Shown: positions 22,209-31,168, numbered from the stretch's first letter. The stretch: 64,000 nt of DNA from Comamonas resistens (GCF_030064165.1 NZ_CP125947.1:806001-870000); one strand, 5' to 3'. Notes: generated from the sequence alone by a model not told the origin. Program-made: numbers and translations.

Positions 22209-22237
22209 GTGACGTTGTGCCCCGTCTGCGCGACAAT
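22209..22237 (+). promoter_or_regulatory. Candidate promoter upstream of the amino acid transporter genes
   Basis: GTGACG (22209-22214) and GACAAT (22232-22237) are spaced 17 bp apart, each matching four of six consensus bases. This would leave a leader of about 100 nt before the binding-protein start at 22343. The match is modest. Confidence 0.25.
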
Positions 22238-22342
22238 AGCGGATTCGGCGCTGGCGGCAGCCCGGCTTCGGGGCGGCTATGGCTGCCCTGGACGGGAGAC
22301 AAAGCCCCTGCCTTCGCTTTTTCCACTTCAAATATTGACGCC

Positions 22343-23152
22343 ATGAAAAAACGTACCCTGCTGGCCTCGGTGGCCCTGACTGCAATTTTGGCTGCCTGCG
22401 GCAAGAACGAGCCCGCAAGCAACACTGCTGCAGCTCCTGCACCGGCTCCTGCGGCTGCTGCCACTAAGCTGGTGGTGGGTCTGGACGACAACTTCCCGCC
22501 CATGGGTTTCCGTGACGACAAGAACGAGCTGATCGGTTTCGACATCGACATGGCTCGTGAAGCTGCCAAGCGCGCCAATATTGAAGTGGAGTTCAAGCCC
22601 ATCGACTGGAACGCCAAGGAAGCCGAATTGCTGGGCAAACGCGTGGATGCGCTGTGGAACGGTTTGACGATTCTGGAAGAGCGCAAGGCCAAGATCCTGT
22701 TCTCCGACCCCTACATGGTCAACAAGCAGATCGTTATCGTGAAAGCCGGCTCGCCCATCAAGACCAAGGCTGATCTGGCCGACAAGATCGTGGGCGCTCA
22801 GGAAGGCTCCAGTGCCGTGACGGCTCTGGAGAAGGACAAGGAACTGTCCTCCAAGTTCAAGGAAACCAAGCTGTTCGGCGACAACATCGCCGCGCTGATG
22901 GATCTGGAGGCTGGTCGTCTGGATGCCGTGGTGGTGGATGAGGTCGTGGGCCGTTTCTATGTGAACAAGAAGCCTGAAAACTATGTGGTTCTGGCCGAAG
23001 ATTTCGGTACCGAAGACTACGGCGTGGGCTTCCGCAAGGACGACGAAGCCACTCGCAACAAGATCAACGACGCGCTGACCGAGATGAAGAAAGACGGCAA
23101 GGCTGCTGAAATCGCTCAGAAGTGGTTTGGCGCGGACGTCATCAAGCACTGA
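22343..23152 (+). CDS. Amino acid ABC transporter substrate-binding lipoprotein
   Basis: A 269-residue solute-binding protein of family 3. It has a lipoprotein signal with Cys19 in AILAACG, then an Ala/Pro linker. The start of the binding fold, LVVGLDDNFPPMGFRDD, and DIDMAREAAKRA are typical of polar amino acid receptors. It delivers its ligand to the permease and ATPase encoded just downstream. A longer upstream frame from 22136 lacks the signal peptide at its start and is not used. A strong terminator (23172) separates it from the permease gene, which suggests more receptor than membrane component is made. The specific amino acid cannot be read from sequence. Confidence 0.9.
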   Translation: MKKRTLLASVALTAILAACGKNEPASNTAAAPAPAPAAAATKLVVGLDDNFPPMGFRDDKNELIGFDIDMAREAAKRANIEVEFKPIDWNAKEAELLGKRVDALWNGLTILEERKAKILFSDPYMVNKQIVIVKAGSPIKTKADLADKIVGAQEGSSAVTALEKDKELSSKFKETKLFGDNIAALMDLEAGRLDAVVVDEVVGRFYVNKKPENYVVLAEDFGTEDYGVGFRKDDEATRNKINDALTEMKKDGKAAEIAQKWFGADVIKH

Positions 23153-23171
23153 TCATTTCTGATGGTGCTGC

Positions 23172-23203
23172 ACCGGCAATGCATGGCATTGCCGGTTTTT
23201 TTT
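23172..23203 (+). terminator. Strong hairpin terminator after the binding-protein gene
   Basis: ACCGGCAATGC (23172-23182) pairs with GCATTGCCGGT (23186-23196) around ATG, followed by eight T. It lies 19 bp after the stop and 100 bp before the permease gene. Confidence 0.92.
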
Positions 23204-23302
23204 GCTTTGCAATGACAATGCGCGCAGGCGATCACTTTCTTCGCCGTGCGCCTGTGCCTGTGGCAGGCTTGACAGCCAGGGCGCCACACTGAAGGCCTTT
23301 CG

Positions 23303-23956
23303 ATGGACTATGTAATCTCGCTGCTGGGGCCCATGACCAATGGGGCACTGGTCACCCTCAAGCTTTTTGTCATCACGCTGGTGCTCTCCATTCCCCTGGG
23401 GCTGGCGCTGGCGTTGATGCGTCTTTCCCGCCTCAAGCCGCTGAGCACGGCCGTGGGCGGCTATATCTGGCTGATGCGCGGCACGCCTTTGATGCTGCAA
23501 CTGCTGTTTGTGTATTTCGCGCTGCCCTTTGTGCCTTATATCGGCATGCGCCTGCCGGACTTTCCGGCTGCCGTCGTGGCCTTTGCGCTGAACTACGCCG
23601 CCTACTTTGCCGAAATTTTCCGTGCCGGCATCCAGTCGGTGGATCGCGGTCAGTACGAAGGCGCCAAGGTGCTGGGCATGAGCTATGCCCAGACCATGCG
23701 CCGCATCGTGCTGCCCCAGATGTGGGCGCGCATTCTGCCACCTGTCAGCAATGAGACCATCACCCTGGTCAAGGACACCTCGCTGATCTATGTGCTGGCG
23801 CTCAACGATCTGCTGCGCGTGGCGCGCGGCGTGGTGCAGCGGGACTTCACCTTCACCCCGTTCATTGTGGCTGCGGCCTTCTATCTGATCATGACCCTGG
23901 TGCTGACCTGGGGCTTCCAATACTTCGAGAAACGCTATGCCAAGTACGACGCCTGA
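23303..23956 (+). CDS. Amino acid ABC transporter permease
   Basis: A 217-residue inner-membrane permease of the HisM/GlnP family with about five membrane helices. The EAA-loop motif, [21 protein letters not shown] (about residues 119-139), couples to the ATPase. A conserved [13 protein letters not shown] segment lies near residue 60. It overlaps the ATPase gene by 20 bp or abuts it, depending on the start chosen for that gene. A single permease gene implies a homodimeric channel. Confidence 0.92.
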   Translation: MDYVISLLGPMTNGALVTLKLFVITLVLSIPLGLALALMRLSRLKPLSTAVGGYIWLMRGTPLMLQLLFVYFALPFVPYIGMRLPDFPAAVVAFALNYAAYFAEIFRAGIQSVDRGQYEGAKVLGMSYAQTMRRIVLPQMWARILPPVSNETITLVKDTSLIYVLALNDLLRVARGVVQRDFTFTPFIVAAAFYLIMTLVLTWGFQYFEKRYAKYDA

Positions 23957-24713
23957 TGTGATGATTTCCGCCCAGGGCATCCACAAGGCCTTTGGCGGCA
24001 ACGAGGTGCTGCGCGGTGTCTCTCTCGACCTGCTGCGCGGTGAGGTGGTGGCTGTCATCGGCCCTTCGGGTTCGGGCAAGAGCACGTTTCTGCGCTGCCT
24101 CAACCACCTCGAAACCATTGACCGCGGCAACATCACCATAGAAGGGGAGGCCCTGGCACGTTCGGAAGGCGAGGGCAAGGCCCAGTATGTGGACGATGCC
24201 GAGATTCGCCGCATTGGCCGCAAGATGGGCATGGTGTTCCAGTCCTTCAATCTGTTTCCGCATCTGACGGTGCTGGAAAACGTCATCGAGGCGCCTATCA
24301 TCGTCAAGGGCATGAAGCGCGAGCAGATCGTGCCCAAGGCCGAGGCTTTGCTCAAGAAGGTCGGTCTGCTGGAAAAGCGGGATGCCTATCCCAACCGCCT
24401 CTCGGGTGGTCAAAAGCAGCGTGTGGCCATCGCCCGTGCGCTGGCCATGGAGCCGGACATTCTGCTGTTCGACGAACCCACTTCGGCGCTGGACCCCGAG
24501 CTGACCGGTGAGGTGCTGCGCACCATGCGCGAACTGGCCGAGGAGCACATGACCATGCTGGTCGTGACCCATGAGATGGGTTTTGCCCGTGAAGTGGCCA
24601 ACCGCGTGATCTTCATGGACGGCGGCCACATCGTGGAGCAAGGCCCGGCCGAGACCTTTTTCGCGTCGCCGCAACATGGGCGGACCAAGGCGTTTCTACA
24701 CAATATGTTGTAA
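23937..24713 (+). CDS. Amino acid ABC transporter ATP-binding protein
   Basis: A 258-residue ATPase of the GlnQ/HisP type. Walker A is GPSGSGKST (42-50), the Q-loop is [15 protein letters not shown], the signature is LSGGQKQR, Walker B is [11 protein letters not shown] and the switch His is in VVTHEMGFA. It energises the permease just upstream. The ATG at 23937 lies in the permease end; in-frame GTG (23958) and ATG (23961) codons placed just after the permease stop are alternatives. A terminator at 24760 closes the unit. Confidence 0.93.
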   Translation: MPSTTPDVMISAQGIHKAFGGNEVLRGVSLDLLRGEVVAVIGPSGSGKSTFLRCLNHLETIDRGNITIEGEALARSEGEGKAQYVDDAEIRRIGRKMGMVFQSFNLFPHLTVLENVIEAPIIVKGMKREQIVPKAEALLKKVGLLEKRDAYPNRLSGGQKQRVAIARALAMEPDILLFDEPTSALDPELTGEVLRTMRELAEEHMTMLVVTHEMGFAREVANRVIFMDGGHIVEQGPAETFFASPQHGRTKAFLHNML

Positions 24714-24759
24714 AAATACCGCAAATACTGTTGTTCCAAATAGTATGGGAAATGCCTTT

Positions 24760-24785
24760 AAGCCCAATTTCAGATTGGGCTTTTT
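24760..24785 (+). terminator. Rho-independent terminator of the amino acid transporter unit
   Basis: AAGCCCAAT (24760-24768) pairs with ATTGGGCTT (24774-24782) around TTCAG, followed by T to 24785. Confidence 0.9.
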
Positions 24786-24820
24786 GCTATTTTTTAAGTA
24801 GCTCCCGTTTTTGCATGACA

Positions 24821-24829
24821 TGGCATAAT
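24821..24829 (+). promoter_or_regulatory. Candidate extended -10 promoter for the mla operon
   Basis: TGGCATAAT matches an extended -10 (TGN followed by CATAAT). It lies after the preceding terminator and about 110 bp before mlaF. No good -35 hexamer is present. Confidence 0.25.
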
Positions 24830-24938
24830 CGCCCGAAACATTCATTCGTGTATGTTTAATTCCGGCCGCTTCCAGCAATTTTGATGCGGGCTCGGCAAAA
24901 TACGCGTTCGACTCCTCACCGCCCTAATTCACCTCCGC

Positions 24939-25763
24939 ATGTCTCTCAACGCACCCTTTGTGGAATTGCGCAATGTCACCTTTGGCTATGGTGAACGTGT
25001 CATTCTGCGCGATCTGTCCTTGCAGGTGCCGCGTGGCAAGGTCACGGCCCTGATGGGGGCCTCCGGTGGGGGCAAGACCACGGTGCTGCGCCTGATCGGC
25101 GGCCAGAACCGTGCCCAGAAGGGTGAGGTGCTGTTTGACGGTCAGGACGTCACGCAGATGGACGTGTCGCAGCTCTACGCTGCGCGTCGCCGCATGGGCA
25201 TGCTGTTCCAGTTCGGTGCGCTGTTCACCGATATGAGCGTGTTCGACAACGTGGCGTTTCCACTGCGCGAACATACCGACCTGCCCGAAGAGTTGATCCG
25301 CGACATCGTGCTCATGAAGCTGCATGCCGTGGGCCTGCGCGGTGCGCGCCAGCTCATGCCCAGCGAAGTCTCGGGCGGCATGGCGCGACGTGTGGCGCTG
25401 GCTCGTGCGATTGCGCTGGACCCCGAACTCATCATGTATGACGAGCCTTTTGCAGGGCTGGATCCGATTTCCCTGGGCACGGCTGCTCAGCTGATTCGCG
25501 AGCTCAACGACGCCATGGGCCTGACATCGATTCTGGTCTCCCACGACCTGGAGGAAACCTTCCGCGTGGCTGACCATGTGGTGATCCTGGGCGGCGGCAC
25601 GGTCGCTGCACAAGGCACGCCCGACGAGGTGCGCGCCAGCACCGATCCGCTGGTGCAGCAGTTCATCCATGCCAGAGCCACAGGCCCTGTGCCCTTCCAT
25701 TACCCCGGCGTGAGTGCCGAGGACGACTTTGGTGTTTCGGCCGAAAGCCGGAGGCGCGCATGA
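24939..25763 (+). CDS. mlaF: Phospholipid transport ATPase MlaF
   Basis: A 274-residue ABC ATPase that powers the MlaFEDB inner-membrane complex, which moves phospholipids between the inner membrane and periplasmic MlaC to keep the outer leaflet free of phospholipid. Walker A is GASGGGKTT (40-48), the signature region reads VSGGMARRVALARA and Walker B is LIMYDEPFAGLDP. The C-terminal extension past residue 245 is typical. It overlaps mlaE by ATGA. It is the first gene of a six-gene mla operon. Confidence 0.94.
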   Translation: MSLNAPFVELRNVTFGYGERVILRDLSLQVPRGKVTALMGASGGGKTTVLRLIGGQNRAQKGEVLFDGQDVTQMDVSQLYAARRRMGMLFQFGALFTDMSVFDNVAFPLREHTDLPEELIRDIVLMKLHAVGLRGARQLMPSEVSGGMARRVALARAIALDPELIMYDEPFAGLDPISLGTAAQLIRELNDAMGLTSILVSHDLEETFRVADHVVILGGGTVAAQGTPDEVRASTDPLVQQFIHARATGPVPFHYPGVSAEDDFGVSAESRRRA

Positions 25764-26542
25764 ATCCCTTGCATCCTGCGCACATCGGTGCCGTCGTGCG
25801 CAAACAGCTGATCAATATGGGCATGGGTGCCCGTCTGCTGTGGCAGTTGCTGACCCTGATGGGGCCGGCGCTCAGACGTCCGCGCCTGATCGGCGACCAG
25901 ATTCACTTCCTGGGCAATTATTCGCTGGCCATCATTGGCGTCTCGGGCCTTTTTGTGGGCTTTGTACTGGGATTGCAGGGCTACTACATCCTGCAGCGCT
26001 ATGGCTCGTCCGAGGCCTTGGGCATGATGGTCGCCCTGAGCCTGCTGCGCGAACTGGGGCCCGTGGTCACGGCCTTGCTGTTTGCGGGTCGCGCAGGCAC
26101 GGCGCTGACGGCGGAGATCGGTTTGATGAAGGCCGGCGAACAGCTGTCCGCCATGGAAATGATGGCGGTAGACCCCGTCAAACGTATCCTGGCTCCGCGT
26201 TTTTGGGCGGGGCTGATCACCATGCCTTTGCTGGCCGCCGTCTTCAGTGCCGTCGGCATCATGGGCGGCTGGCTGGTGGGGGTAGTGATGATCGGTGTGG
26301 ACAGCGGTGCCTTCTGGGGGCAGATGCAGTCCGGTGTGGACTGGTGGGCGGACCTGGGAAATGGCGTCATGAAAAGTTTTGTCTTCGGCCTGGCCGTGAC
26401 ATTCGTGGCCCTGCTTGAAGGCTATGCGGCCAAGCCCACGCCCGAAGGGGTTTCCAGGGCCACCACGCGTACGGTGGTGGTGGCATCGTTGACGGTGCTG
26501 GGACTGGACTTTCTGATGACGGCCACCATGTTCAGCATCTGA
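25760..26542 (+). CDS. mlaE: Phospholipid transport permease MlaE
   Basis: A 260-residue inner-membrane permease of the MlaE/YrbE family with about five membrane helices. Conserved segments are FVGFVLGLQGYYIL, SLLRELGPVVTALLFAGRAGTALTAE (an amphipathic coupling region) and the C-terminal FVALLEGYAAKPTPEGVSRATT. It forms the membrane core of MlaFEDB. It starts inside the mlaF stop and is followed by mlaD after 29 bp with an AAAGG ribosome site. Confidence 0.95.
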   Translation: MNPLHPAHIGAVVRKQLINMGMGARLLWQLLTLMGPALRRPRLIGDQIHFLGNYSLAIIGVSGLFVGFVLGLQGYYILQRYGSSEALGMMVALSLLRELGPVVTALLFAGRAGTALTAEIGLMKAGEQLSAMEMMAVDPVKRILAPRFWAGLITMPLLAAVFSAVGIMGGWLVGVVMIGVDSGAFWGQMQSGVDWWADLGNGVMKSFVFGLAVTFVALLEGYAAKPTPEGVSRATTRTVVVASLTVLGLDFLMTATMFSI

Positions 26543-26571
26543 GGCTGGCAGCAGACAAAAGGTAAAAAATC

Positions 26572-27072
26572 ATGCAACAGAACAAAAGTGATGTGTGGGT
26601 TGGCATGTTCGTGCTGATCGGGGTGCTGGCTCTGGTGTTTCTGGCCCTGCAGTCGGCCAATCTGCTGAGCCTGAACTTTGAAAAAACCTATACGGTGACC
26701 GCGCGTTTTGACAACATCGGCGGGCTCAAGCCCAAGGCCGCAGTCAAGAGTGCAGGCGTGGTCGTGGGTCGGGTCGAGGGTATCAATTTCAACGATCAGA
26801 CCTTCCAGGCCGATGTGCAACTGAGCATGCAGACCCGTTATGCCTTCCCCAAGGACAGTTCGCTGAAAATTCTGACGAGCGGCCTGCTTGGTGACCAGTA
26901 CATTGGTATCGAGGCAGGTGCCAGCGAAGAAAATCTCAAGAGCGGCGACCGCCTGACCTCTACACAGTCTGCCGTGGTGCTGGAAAATCTGATCGGCCAG
27001 TTCCTTTATGGCCGTGCCGAGCAGGGTGGCGGTGATGCAGCGGACTCCAATGCAGGAGCGACCAAACAATGA
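26572..27072 (+). CDS. mlaD: Phospholipid transport MCE protein MlaD
   Basis: A 166-residue protein with one N-terminal membrane helix (about residues 8-28) followed by a single MCE domain (VTARFDNIGGLKPKAAVKSAGVVVGRV). MlaD hexamers form the periplasmic ring through which lipid passes between MlaE and MlaC. The C-terminal GQFLYGRAEQ lies in the helical pore region. It overlaps mlaA by ATGA. Confidence 0.94.
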   Translation: MQQNKSDVWVGMFVLIGVLALVFLALQSANLLSLNFEKTYTVTARFDNIGGLKPKAAVKSAGVVVGRVEGINFNDQTFQADVQLSMQTRYAFPKDSSLKILTSGLLGDQYIGIEAGASEENLKSGDRLTSTQSAVVLENLIGQFLYGRAEQGGGDAADSNAGATKQ

Positions 27073-27866
27073 CATGCCAACAATTGCAAAAAACACAGTC
27101 AAATCAGGTCTCAGCCCTTACACGCACAGCGCTGCTAGCTAGCGTATCGGTAGCGGCTCTGCTCACGGGCTGTGCCACGACCACCGGTGGTCCTGCCAAT
27201 CCGGCGGACCCGCTGGAGTCCATGAACCGCAGCATCTACTCCTTCAACGAAGGTCTGGATGAGGCCGTGTTCAAGCCCGTGGCCACGGCCTACCAGACCG
27301 TGACTCCGCGCCTAGCTCGCGCCGGCGTGACCAACTTCTTCGACAACCTGGGTGACGCGTGGTCGCTTGTGAACAACCTGCTGCAAGGCCAGGGTGAGGG
27401 CGCCTACAACTCCATGGTGCGCTTCAGCGTCAACACCGTCTTCGGTATTGGCGGTCTGTTCGACGTGGCCAGCGAGGCCGGCATCCAGCGTGCCAAGCAG
27501 GACTTTGGCCAGACCCTGGGCCGCTGGGGCGTGCCCACCGGTCCTTATCTGGTGCTGCCGTTCTGGGGTCCGTCCACGATTCGTGATACCGCCGGCTTGG
27601 TCGTCGATGCTTACGGCTACCCCGCCAATACCCTCGATGATGTGCGCTGGCGTAACAGCCTTTACGCGCTGCGTGTCGTGAACCGCCGTGCCGATCTGCT
27701 CAAGGCCGGCGATGTGCTTGATTCGGTCGCGCTCGACAAGTACAGCCTGGTGCGCGATGTCTATCTGCGCTCACGCATTGGCGGCGCGGTGTCTGGCGGA
27801 GATGGTCGTCTGGAGAACTATGACGATGACGACAACGCTGGCAAGCTGCCTCCAGAAGGCCAGTAA
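27069..27866 (+). CDS. mlaA: Outer-membrane phospholipid-removal lipoprotein MlaA (VacJ)
   Basis: A 265-residue lipoprotein with lipobox LLTGC, Cys35. The VacJ core is clear: DPLESMNRSIYSFNE, then FFDNLGDAWSLVNNLLQG, and LGRWGVPTGPYLVLPFWGPST. It sits in the outer membrane and extracts phospholipids from the outer leaflet for MlaC. In E. coli the gene is elsewhere on the chromosome; here it is inside the mla operon between mlaD and mlaC, so all six components are encoded together. The acidic C-terminal tail (NYDDDDNAGK) is not conserved in function. Confidence 0.94.
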   Translation: MTCQQLQKTQSNQVSALTRTALLASVSVAALLTGCATTTGGPANPADPLESMNRSIYSFNEGLDEAVFKPVATAYQTVTPRLARAGVTNFFDNLGDAWSLVNNLLQGQGEGAYNSMVRFSVNTVFGIGGLFDVASEAGIQRAKQDFGQTLGRWGVPTGPYLVLPFWGPSTIRDTAGLVVDAYGYPANTLDDVRWRNSLYALRVVNRRADLLKAGDVLDSVALDKYSLVRDVYLRSRIGGAVSGGDGRLENYDDDDNAGKLPPEGQ

Positions 27867-27946
27867 GGCCGGATGCAGACCGTTACAAACCAAGATGCTC
27901 AAGTCCTGCCGGTGCGATGACACTTGCAGGCTTCGTGGAGAAAGCA

Positions 27947-28576
27947 ATGAAGATTACTCGTCGTATGTGGGGCATGGCTGCTGGTGCCATGCTTGCTTTG
28001 AATCTGGGTCTGCCTGCGCAGGCGGCTGAAGAAACGCCTGATCTGCTGGTCAAGCGCGTCTCCTCCGACGTGCTGGAAACCATCAAGAAAGACGCCTCGC
28101 TGCGCAATGGCGATACCGGCAAGATCAATGCGCTGGTCAATGACAAGGTCATGCCCTATGTGGATTTCCGTCGCATGACGTCGGCTGCTGTCGGCCCGGC
28201 CTGGCGCCAGGCCACACCCGATCAGCGTCAGCGTCTGCAGGATGAATTCAAGGCCCTGTTGATCCGCACCTACTCTGGCGCTCTGTCCCAGGTCGGTGAC
28301 CAGACCATTACCGTCAAGCCGCTGCGCATGGCCGCGGGCGACACCGATGTGCTGGTGCGCACCCAGGTCAATGGTCGCGGTGACCCTGTGCAGCTGGACT
28401 TCCGTCTGGAAAAGCAGGCTGGCGGCTGGAAGATCTACAACCTGAATGTGCTGGGCGTGTGGCTGGTGGAAACCTATCGCAACCAGTTTGCCCAGGAAAT
28501 CAATGCCAACGGCATCGACAGCCTGATCAAGACTCTGGCCTCGCGCAGCTCCATGCCTGCGAATGTGGGCAAGTAA
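27947..28576 (+). CDS. mlaC: Periplasmic phospholipid-binding protein MlaC
   Basis: A 209-residue secreted protein (Ttg2D/MlaC family) that shuttles phospholipid between MlaA and MlaFEDB. The signal peptide MKITRRMWGMAAG... ends near AQAA (residue 27). The mature part has the family pattern VMPYVDFRRMTSAAVGPAWR and LNVLGVWLVETYRNQFAQEI. The ATG at 27947 has GGAGAAA upstream. A start 30 bp earlier would put charged residues before the signal. Confidence 0.93.
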   Translation: MKITRRMWGMAAGAMLALNLGLPAQAAEETPDLLVKRVSSDVLETIKKDASLRNGDTGKINALVNDKVMPYVDFRRMTSAAVGPAWRQATPDQRQRLQDEFKALLIRTYSGALSQVGDQTITVKPLRMAAGDTDVLVRTQVNGRGDPVQLDFRLEKQAGGWKIYNLNVLGVWLVETYRNQFAQEINANGIDSLIKTLASRSSMPANVGK

Positions 28577-28597
28577 GTCGCTGCAGCCCGCTCTGTC

Positions 28598-28921
28598 ATG
28601 GCATCGACCTCATCCCAAGCTCTGCAGCTGCCCAAGGAGCTGACCTACCGTCAGGCACGCGAGTGCCTGCTGCATCTGCGCCCGCAGGTGGTGGCTTTTG
28701 CGGCCTCGCTGGTGCCGGTGGATGCCAGTGCGGTCAAGGTGTTTGACTCTGCCGCGCTGGCCGTGTTGCTGGCTTGCCGGCGGGCTGCGCTGGAAGCGGG
28801 CAAGCGACTGGTGATCGAAGGCCTGCCCCAGGGGTTGCAGTCCATGGCGGCTCTCTATGGCGTGGATGGCCTGCTGATGCCGCAGGCCTTGCCCGACTCC
28901 AGCACGGCGCAGCAGCGCTGA
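28598..28921 (+). CDS. mlaB: STAS-domain protein MlaB
   Basis: A 107-residue cytosolic STAS domain protein. The KVFDSAALAVLLACRR segment (about residues 47-62) matches the conserved helix with the phosphorylatable-type serine. MlaB binds MlaF and is needed for stability of the MlaFEDB complex. Sequence identity in this family is low, and the call rests mainly on the STAS pattern, size and position right after mlaC. Confidence 0.85.
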   Translation: MASTSSQALQLPKELTYRQARECLLHLRPQVVAFAASLVPVDASAVKVFDSAALAVLLACRRAALEAGKRLVIEGLPQGLQSMAALYGVDGLLMPQALPDSSTAQQR

Positions 28922-28990
28922 TTCACTGGAAACCGCCCGGATTCCCCGCGGCGGCAGAGGTGGCGGCGAAGTCCTAGAATCAAAGGCTCC

Positions 28991-29917
28991 ATGTCCGCAG
29001 TCTCATTCCAATCCGTCTCCAAGTCCTACCGAACCCCCAAGGGGGAATTCCAGGCGCTCAAATCGGTGAGCCTGGATATAGAGGAAGGTGAATTCTTCGG
29101 TCTGCTCGGCCCCAATGGCGCGGGCAAGACCACGCTCATCAGCATTCTGGCGGGGCTTTCCAAGGCCACCGGTGGTCGCGTGCTGGTGCAGGGCAGCGAT
29201 GTCCAGGCCAATTACGCCGATGCACGCCGCAAGCTGGGCATCGTGCCGCAGGAACTGGTGTTCGACCCCTTCTTCAATGTGCGCGAAGCGCTGAAGTTCC
29301 AGTCCGGCTATTTCGGCGTCAAGAACAATGACGACTGGATCGACGAGCTGCTGGACAGCCTGGGCCTGACGGACAAGGCGCACAACAATATGCGCCAGCT
29401 CTCGGGCGGCATGAAGCGCCGCGTGCTGGTGGCGCAGGCCCTGGTGCACAAGCCGCCCATCATCGTGCTCGACGAGCCCACGGCCGGCGTGGACGTGGAG
29501 TTGCGCCAGACGCTGTGGCATTTCATTGCCAAGCTCAACAAGCAGGGCCATACGGTGCTGCTGACCACCCATTATCTGGAAGAGGCCGAGGCTCTGTGCA
29601 GCCGCGTGGCCATGCTCAAGCATGGCGAGATCATCAAGCTTTCCACCATGAGCGAGCTGCTCAAGTCTGCCTCCAGCAATGTGCTGCAGTTCAAGACCGA
29701 TAGCGCTCTGCCCAAGCCTGTGGCCGATCGCGCGCGTGTCACGGGTCGCATCGTGCAGATTCCCGCAGCCAACGCTGGCGATGTGGAGCAGCTGCTGGCC
29801 GCGCTGCGCGAAGGCGGCGTGACGCCCGAGGATGTGGAAATCCGCCGTGCCGACCTGGAGGATGTGTTCATCCGCGTCATGAATGAAGAGGGCCAGAAGG
29901 CCGGAGGTGCCGCATGA
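28991..29917 (+). CDS. ABC-2 type exporter ATP-binding protein (YadG-like)
   Basis: A 308-residue ATPase. Walker A is GPNGAGKTT (40-48), the signature is LSGGMKRRVLVAQ and Walker B is IIVLDEPTAGVDVE. A C-terminal regulatory extension runs to residue 308. Its size and partner match the E. coli YadG/YadH pair of unknown substrate. It overlaps the permease gene by ATGA. It follows mlaB by 70 bp, so it may share in envelope maintenance, but the substrate is unknown. Confidence 0.9.
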   Translation: MSAVSFQSVSKSYRTPKGEFQALKSVSLDIEEGEFFGLLGPNGAGKTTLISILAGLSKATGGRVLVQGSDVQANYADARRKLGIVPQELVFDPFFNVREALKFQSGYFGVKNNDDWIDELLDSLGLTDKAHNNMRQLSGGMKRRVLVAQALVHKPPIIVLDEPTAGVDVELRQTLWHFIAKLNKQGHTVLLTTHYLEEAEALCSRVAMLKHGEIIKLSTMSELLKSASSNVLQFKTDSALPKPVADRARVTGRIVQIPAANAGDVEQLLAALREGGVTPEDVEIRRADLEDVFIRVMNEEGQKAGGAA

Positions 29918-30669
29918 ACGGCTGGCAAACCCTGCTCAAGAAGGAAGTGCTGCGCTTCTGGAAGGTGAGCTTTCAGACCATTGCCGCGCCCGTGCTCACG
30001 GCCGTGCTGTATCTGCTGGTCTTCGGCCATGTGCTCGAAGGCCGGGTCATGGTCTATGACCGCATTCCCTACACCGCGTTTCTGATTCCCGGCCTGGTGA
30101 TGATGAGCATGCTGCAGAACGCGTTTGCCAACAGCTCGTCCAGCCTGGTGCAGAGCAAGATCATGGGCAATATGATCTTCGTGCTGCTCACGCCGCTGTC
30201 GCACTGGGCCTGGTTCAGCGCCTATGTGGGCGCGGCCATCCTGCGCGGCCTGCTGGTGGGCGCGGGCGTGTTCATCGTCACGCTGTTCTTTGCCATTCCG
30301 GACTTTGCGGCGCCGCTGTGGATTCTGGTCTTCGGCTTTCTGGGCTGCGCTCTCATGGGCACGCTGGGCCTGATCGCCGGCCTGTGGGCCGAGAAGTTCG
30401 ACCAGATGGCGGCCTTCCAGAACTTTCTGATCATGCCGCTGACCTTTTTGTCCGGCGTGTTCTATTCCGTGCATTCGCTGCCCGGTTTTTGGCAAACCGT
30501 CAGCCATGTGAACCCGTTCTTCTACATGATTGACGGCTTTCGCTACGGCTTCTTCGGCCAGAGCGATGTCTCTCCGTGGCTGAGCTTTGCCATCGTGGGC
30601 GCGGCCTGGCTGGCCGTGAGCGCGCTGGCAGTGCATCTGCTGCGCATCGGCTACAAGATTCGTAACTGA
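29914..30669 (+). CDS. ABC-2 type exporter permease (YadH-like)
   Basis: A 251-residue ABC2_membrane family permease with about six membrane helices. It has the family signature PLTFLSGVFYSVHSLPGFWQ near the C-terminal third and ends in LRIGYKIRN. It pairs with the ATPase immediately upstream (ATGA overlap). The cargo is not evident. Candidates from the family include lipids, polysaccharides or drugs. Confidence 0.9.
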   Translation: MNGWQTLLKKEVLRFWKVSFQTIAAPVLTAVLYLLVFGHVLEGRVMVYDRIPYTAFLIPGLVMMSMLQNAFANSSSSLVQSKIMGNMIFVLLTPLSHWAWFSAYVGAAILRGLLVGAGVFIVTLFFAIPDFAAPLWILVFGFLGCALMGTLGLIAGLWAEKFDQMAAFQNFLIMPLTFLSGVFYSVHSLPGFWQTVSHVNPFFYMIDGFRYGFFGQSDVSPWLSFAIVGAAWLAVSALAVHLLRIGYKIRN

Positions 30670-30674
30670 TTAAG

Positions 30675-30750
30675 GACTTACGCAAACAAGGATGTACCAA
30701 GATGGCTTCCCTGCGGCAAAGCGCTTGCCCGAGCCTGATTTGCGTAAGTC
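30675..30750. repeat. 76-bp palindrome-ended dispersed element, copy 1
   Basis: The ends GACTTACGCAAA (30675-30686) and TTTGCGTAAGTC (30739-30750) are exact reverse complements. The full 76 bp aligns without gaps to the reverse complement of 51840-51915 at 58 of 76 positions. It lies 5 bp after the exporter permease stop. Confidence 0.85.
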
Positions 30751-30829
30751 GTGTGATTTTTAGATTCCCGCGCTGCGGCATGCGAGACAATGTCCGGTTT
30801 CGTGTGCCCAGCGCCCAAAGGCTTTTTTC

Positions 30830-31072
30830 ATGACTGCAGACCAACTCAAAGACCTGATCGCCGCCGGCCTGCCCTGCGAGCATATTGCGCTGGAGGGCGA
30901 CGGCCGACATTGGTTTGCCACCATCGTCTCGGCCCAGTTCGAGGGGCAGCGCCTGCTGGGTCGTCAGCGGCTGGTCTATGCCACGCTGGGCAACCGCATG
31001 GCCACCGACGAGGTCCATGCCCTGTCCATGAAGACCTACACGCCTGCCGAATGGGCAGCCGCCCAGGCCTGA
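30830..31072 (+). CDS. ibaG: BolA-like protein IbaG
   Basis: An 80-residue BolA-family protein. The conserved helix-turn HWFATIVSAQFEGQRLLGRQRLVYATL is followed by VHALSMKTYTPAEW, which carries the invariant His of the family. IbaG proteins bind monothiol glutaredoxins and Fe-S clusters. The position between the mla genes and murA is conserved in E. coli (mlaB-ibaG-murA) and supports the IbaG subgroup over BolA itself. No strong ribosome site is visible. Confidence 0.9.
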   Translation: MTADQLKDLIAAGLPCEHIALEGDGRHWFATIVSAQFEGQRLLGRQRLVYATLGNRMATDEVHALSMKTYTPAEWAAAQA

Positions 31073-31094
31073 GGCGCACGAAATCATCTGATTT

Positions 31095-31126
31095 GATAGC
31101 TGCCAGCGCTTGATGGATAAGCGCTT
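31095..31126 (+). repeat. Single-arm dispersed repeat upstream of murA
   Basis: GATAGCTGCCAGCGCTT is followed by GATGGAT and AAGCGCTT, so AGCGCTT and AAGCGCT can pair as a hairpin. It matches copies at 47978 and 51927. It lies 43 bp before the murA start. Confidence 0.75.
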
Positions 31127-31168
31127 GCGGTCATTTTTAATTCCATCATCGATTCAAGGCCTGAAGCC

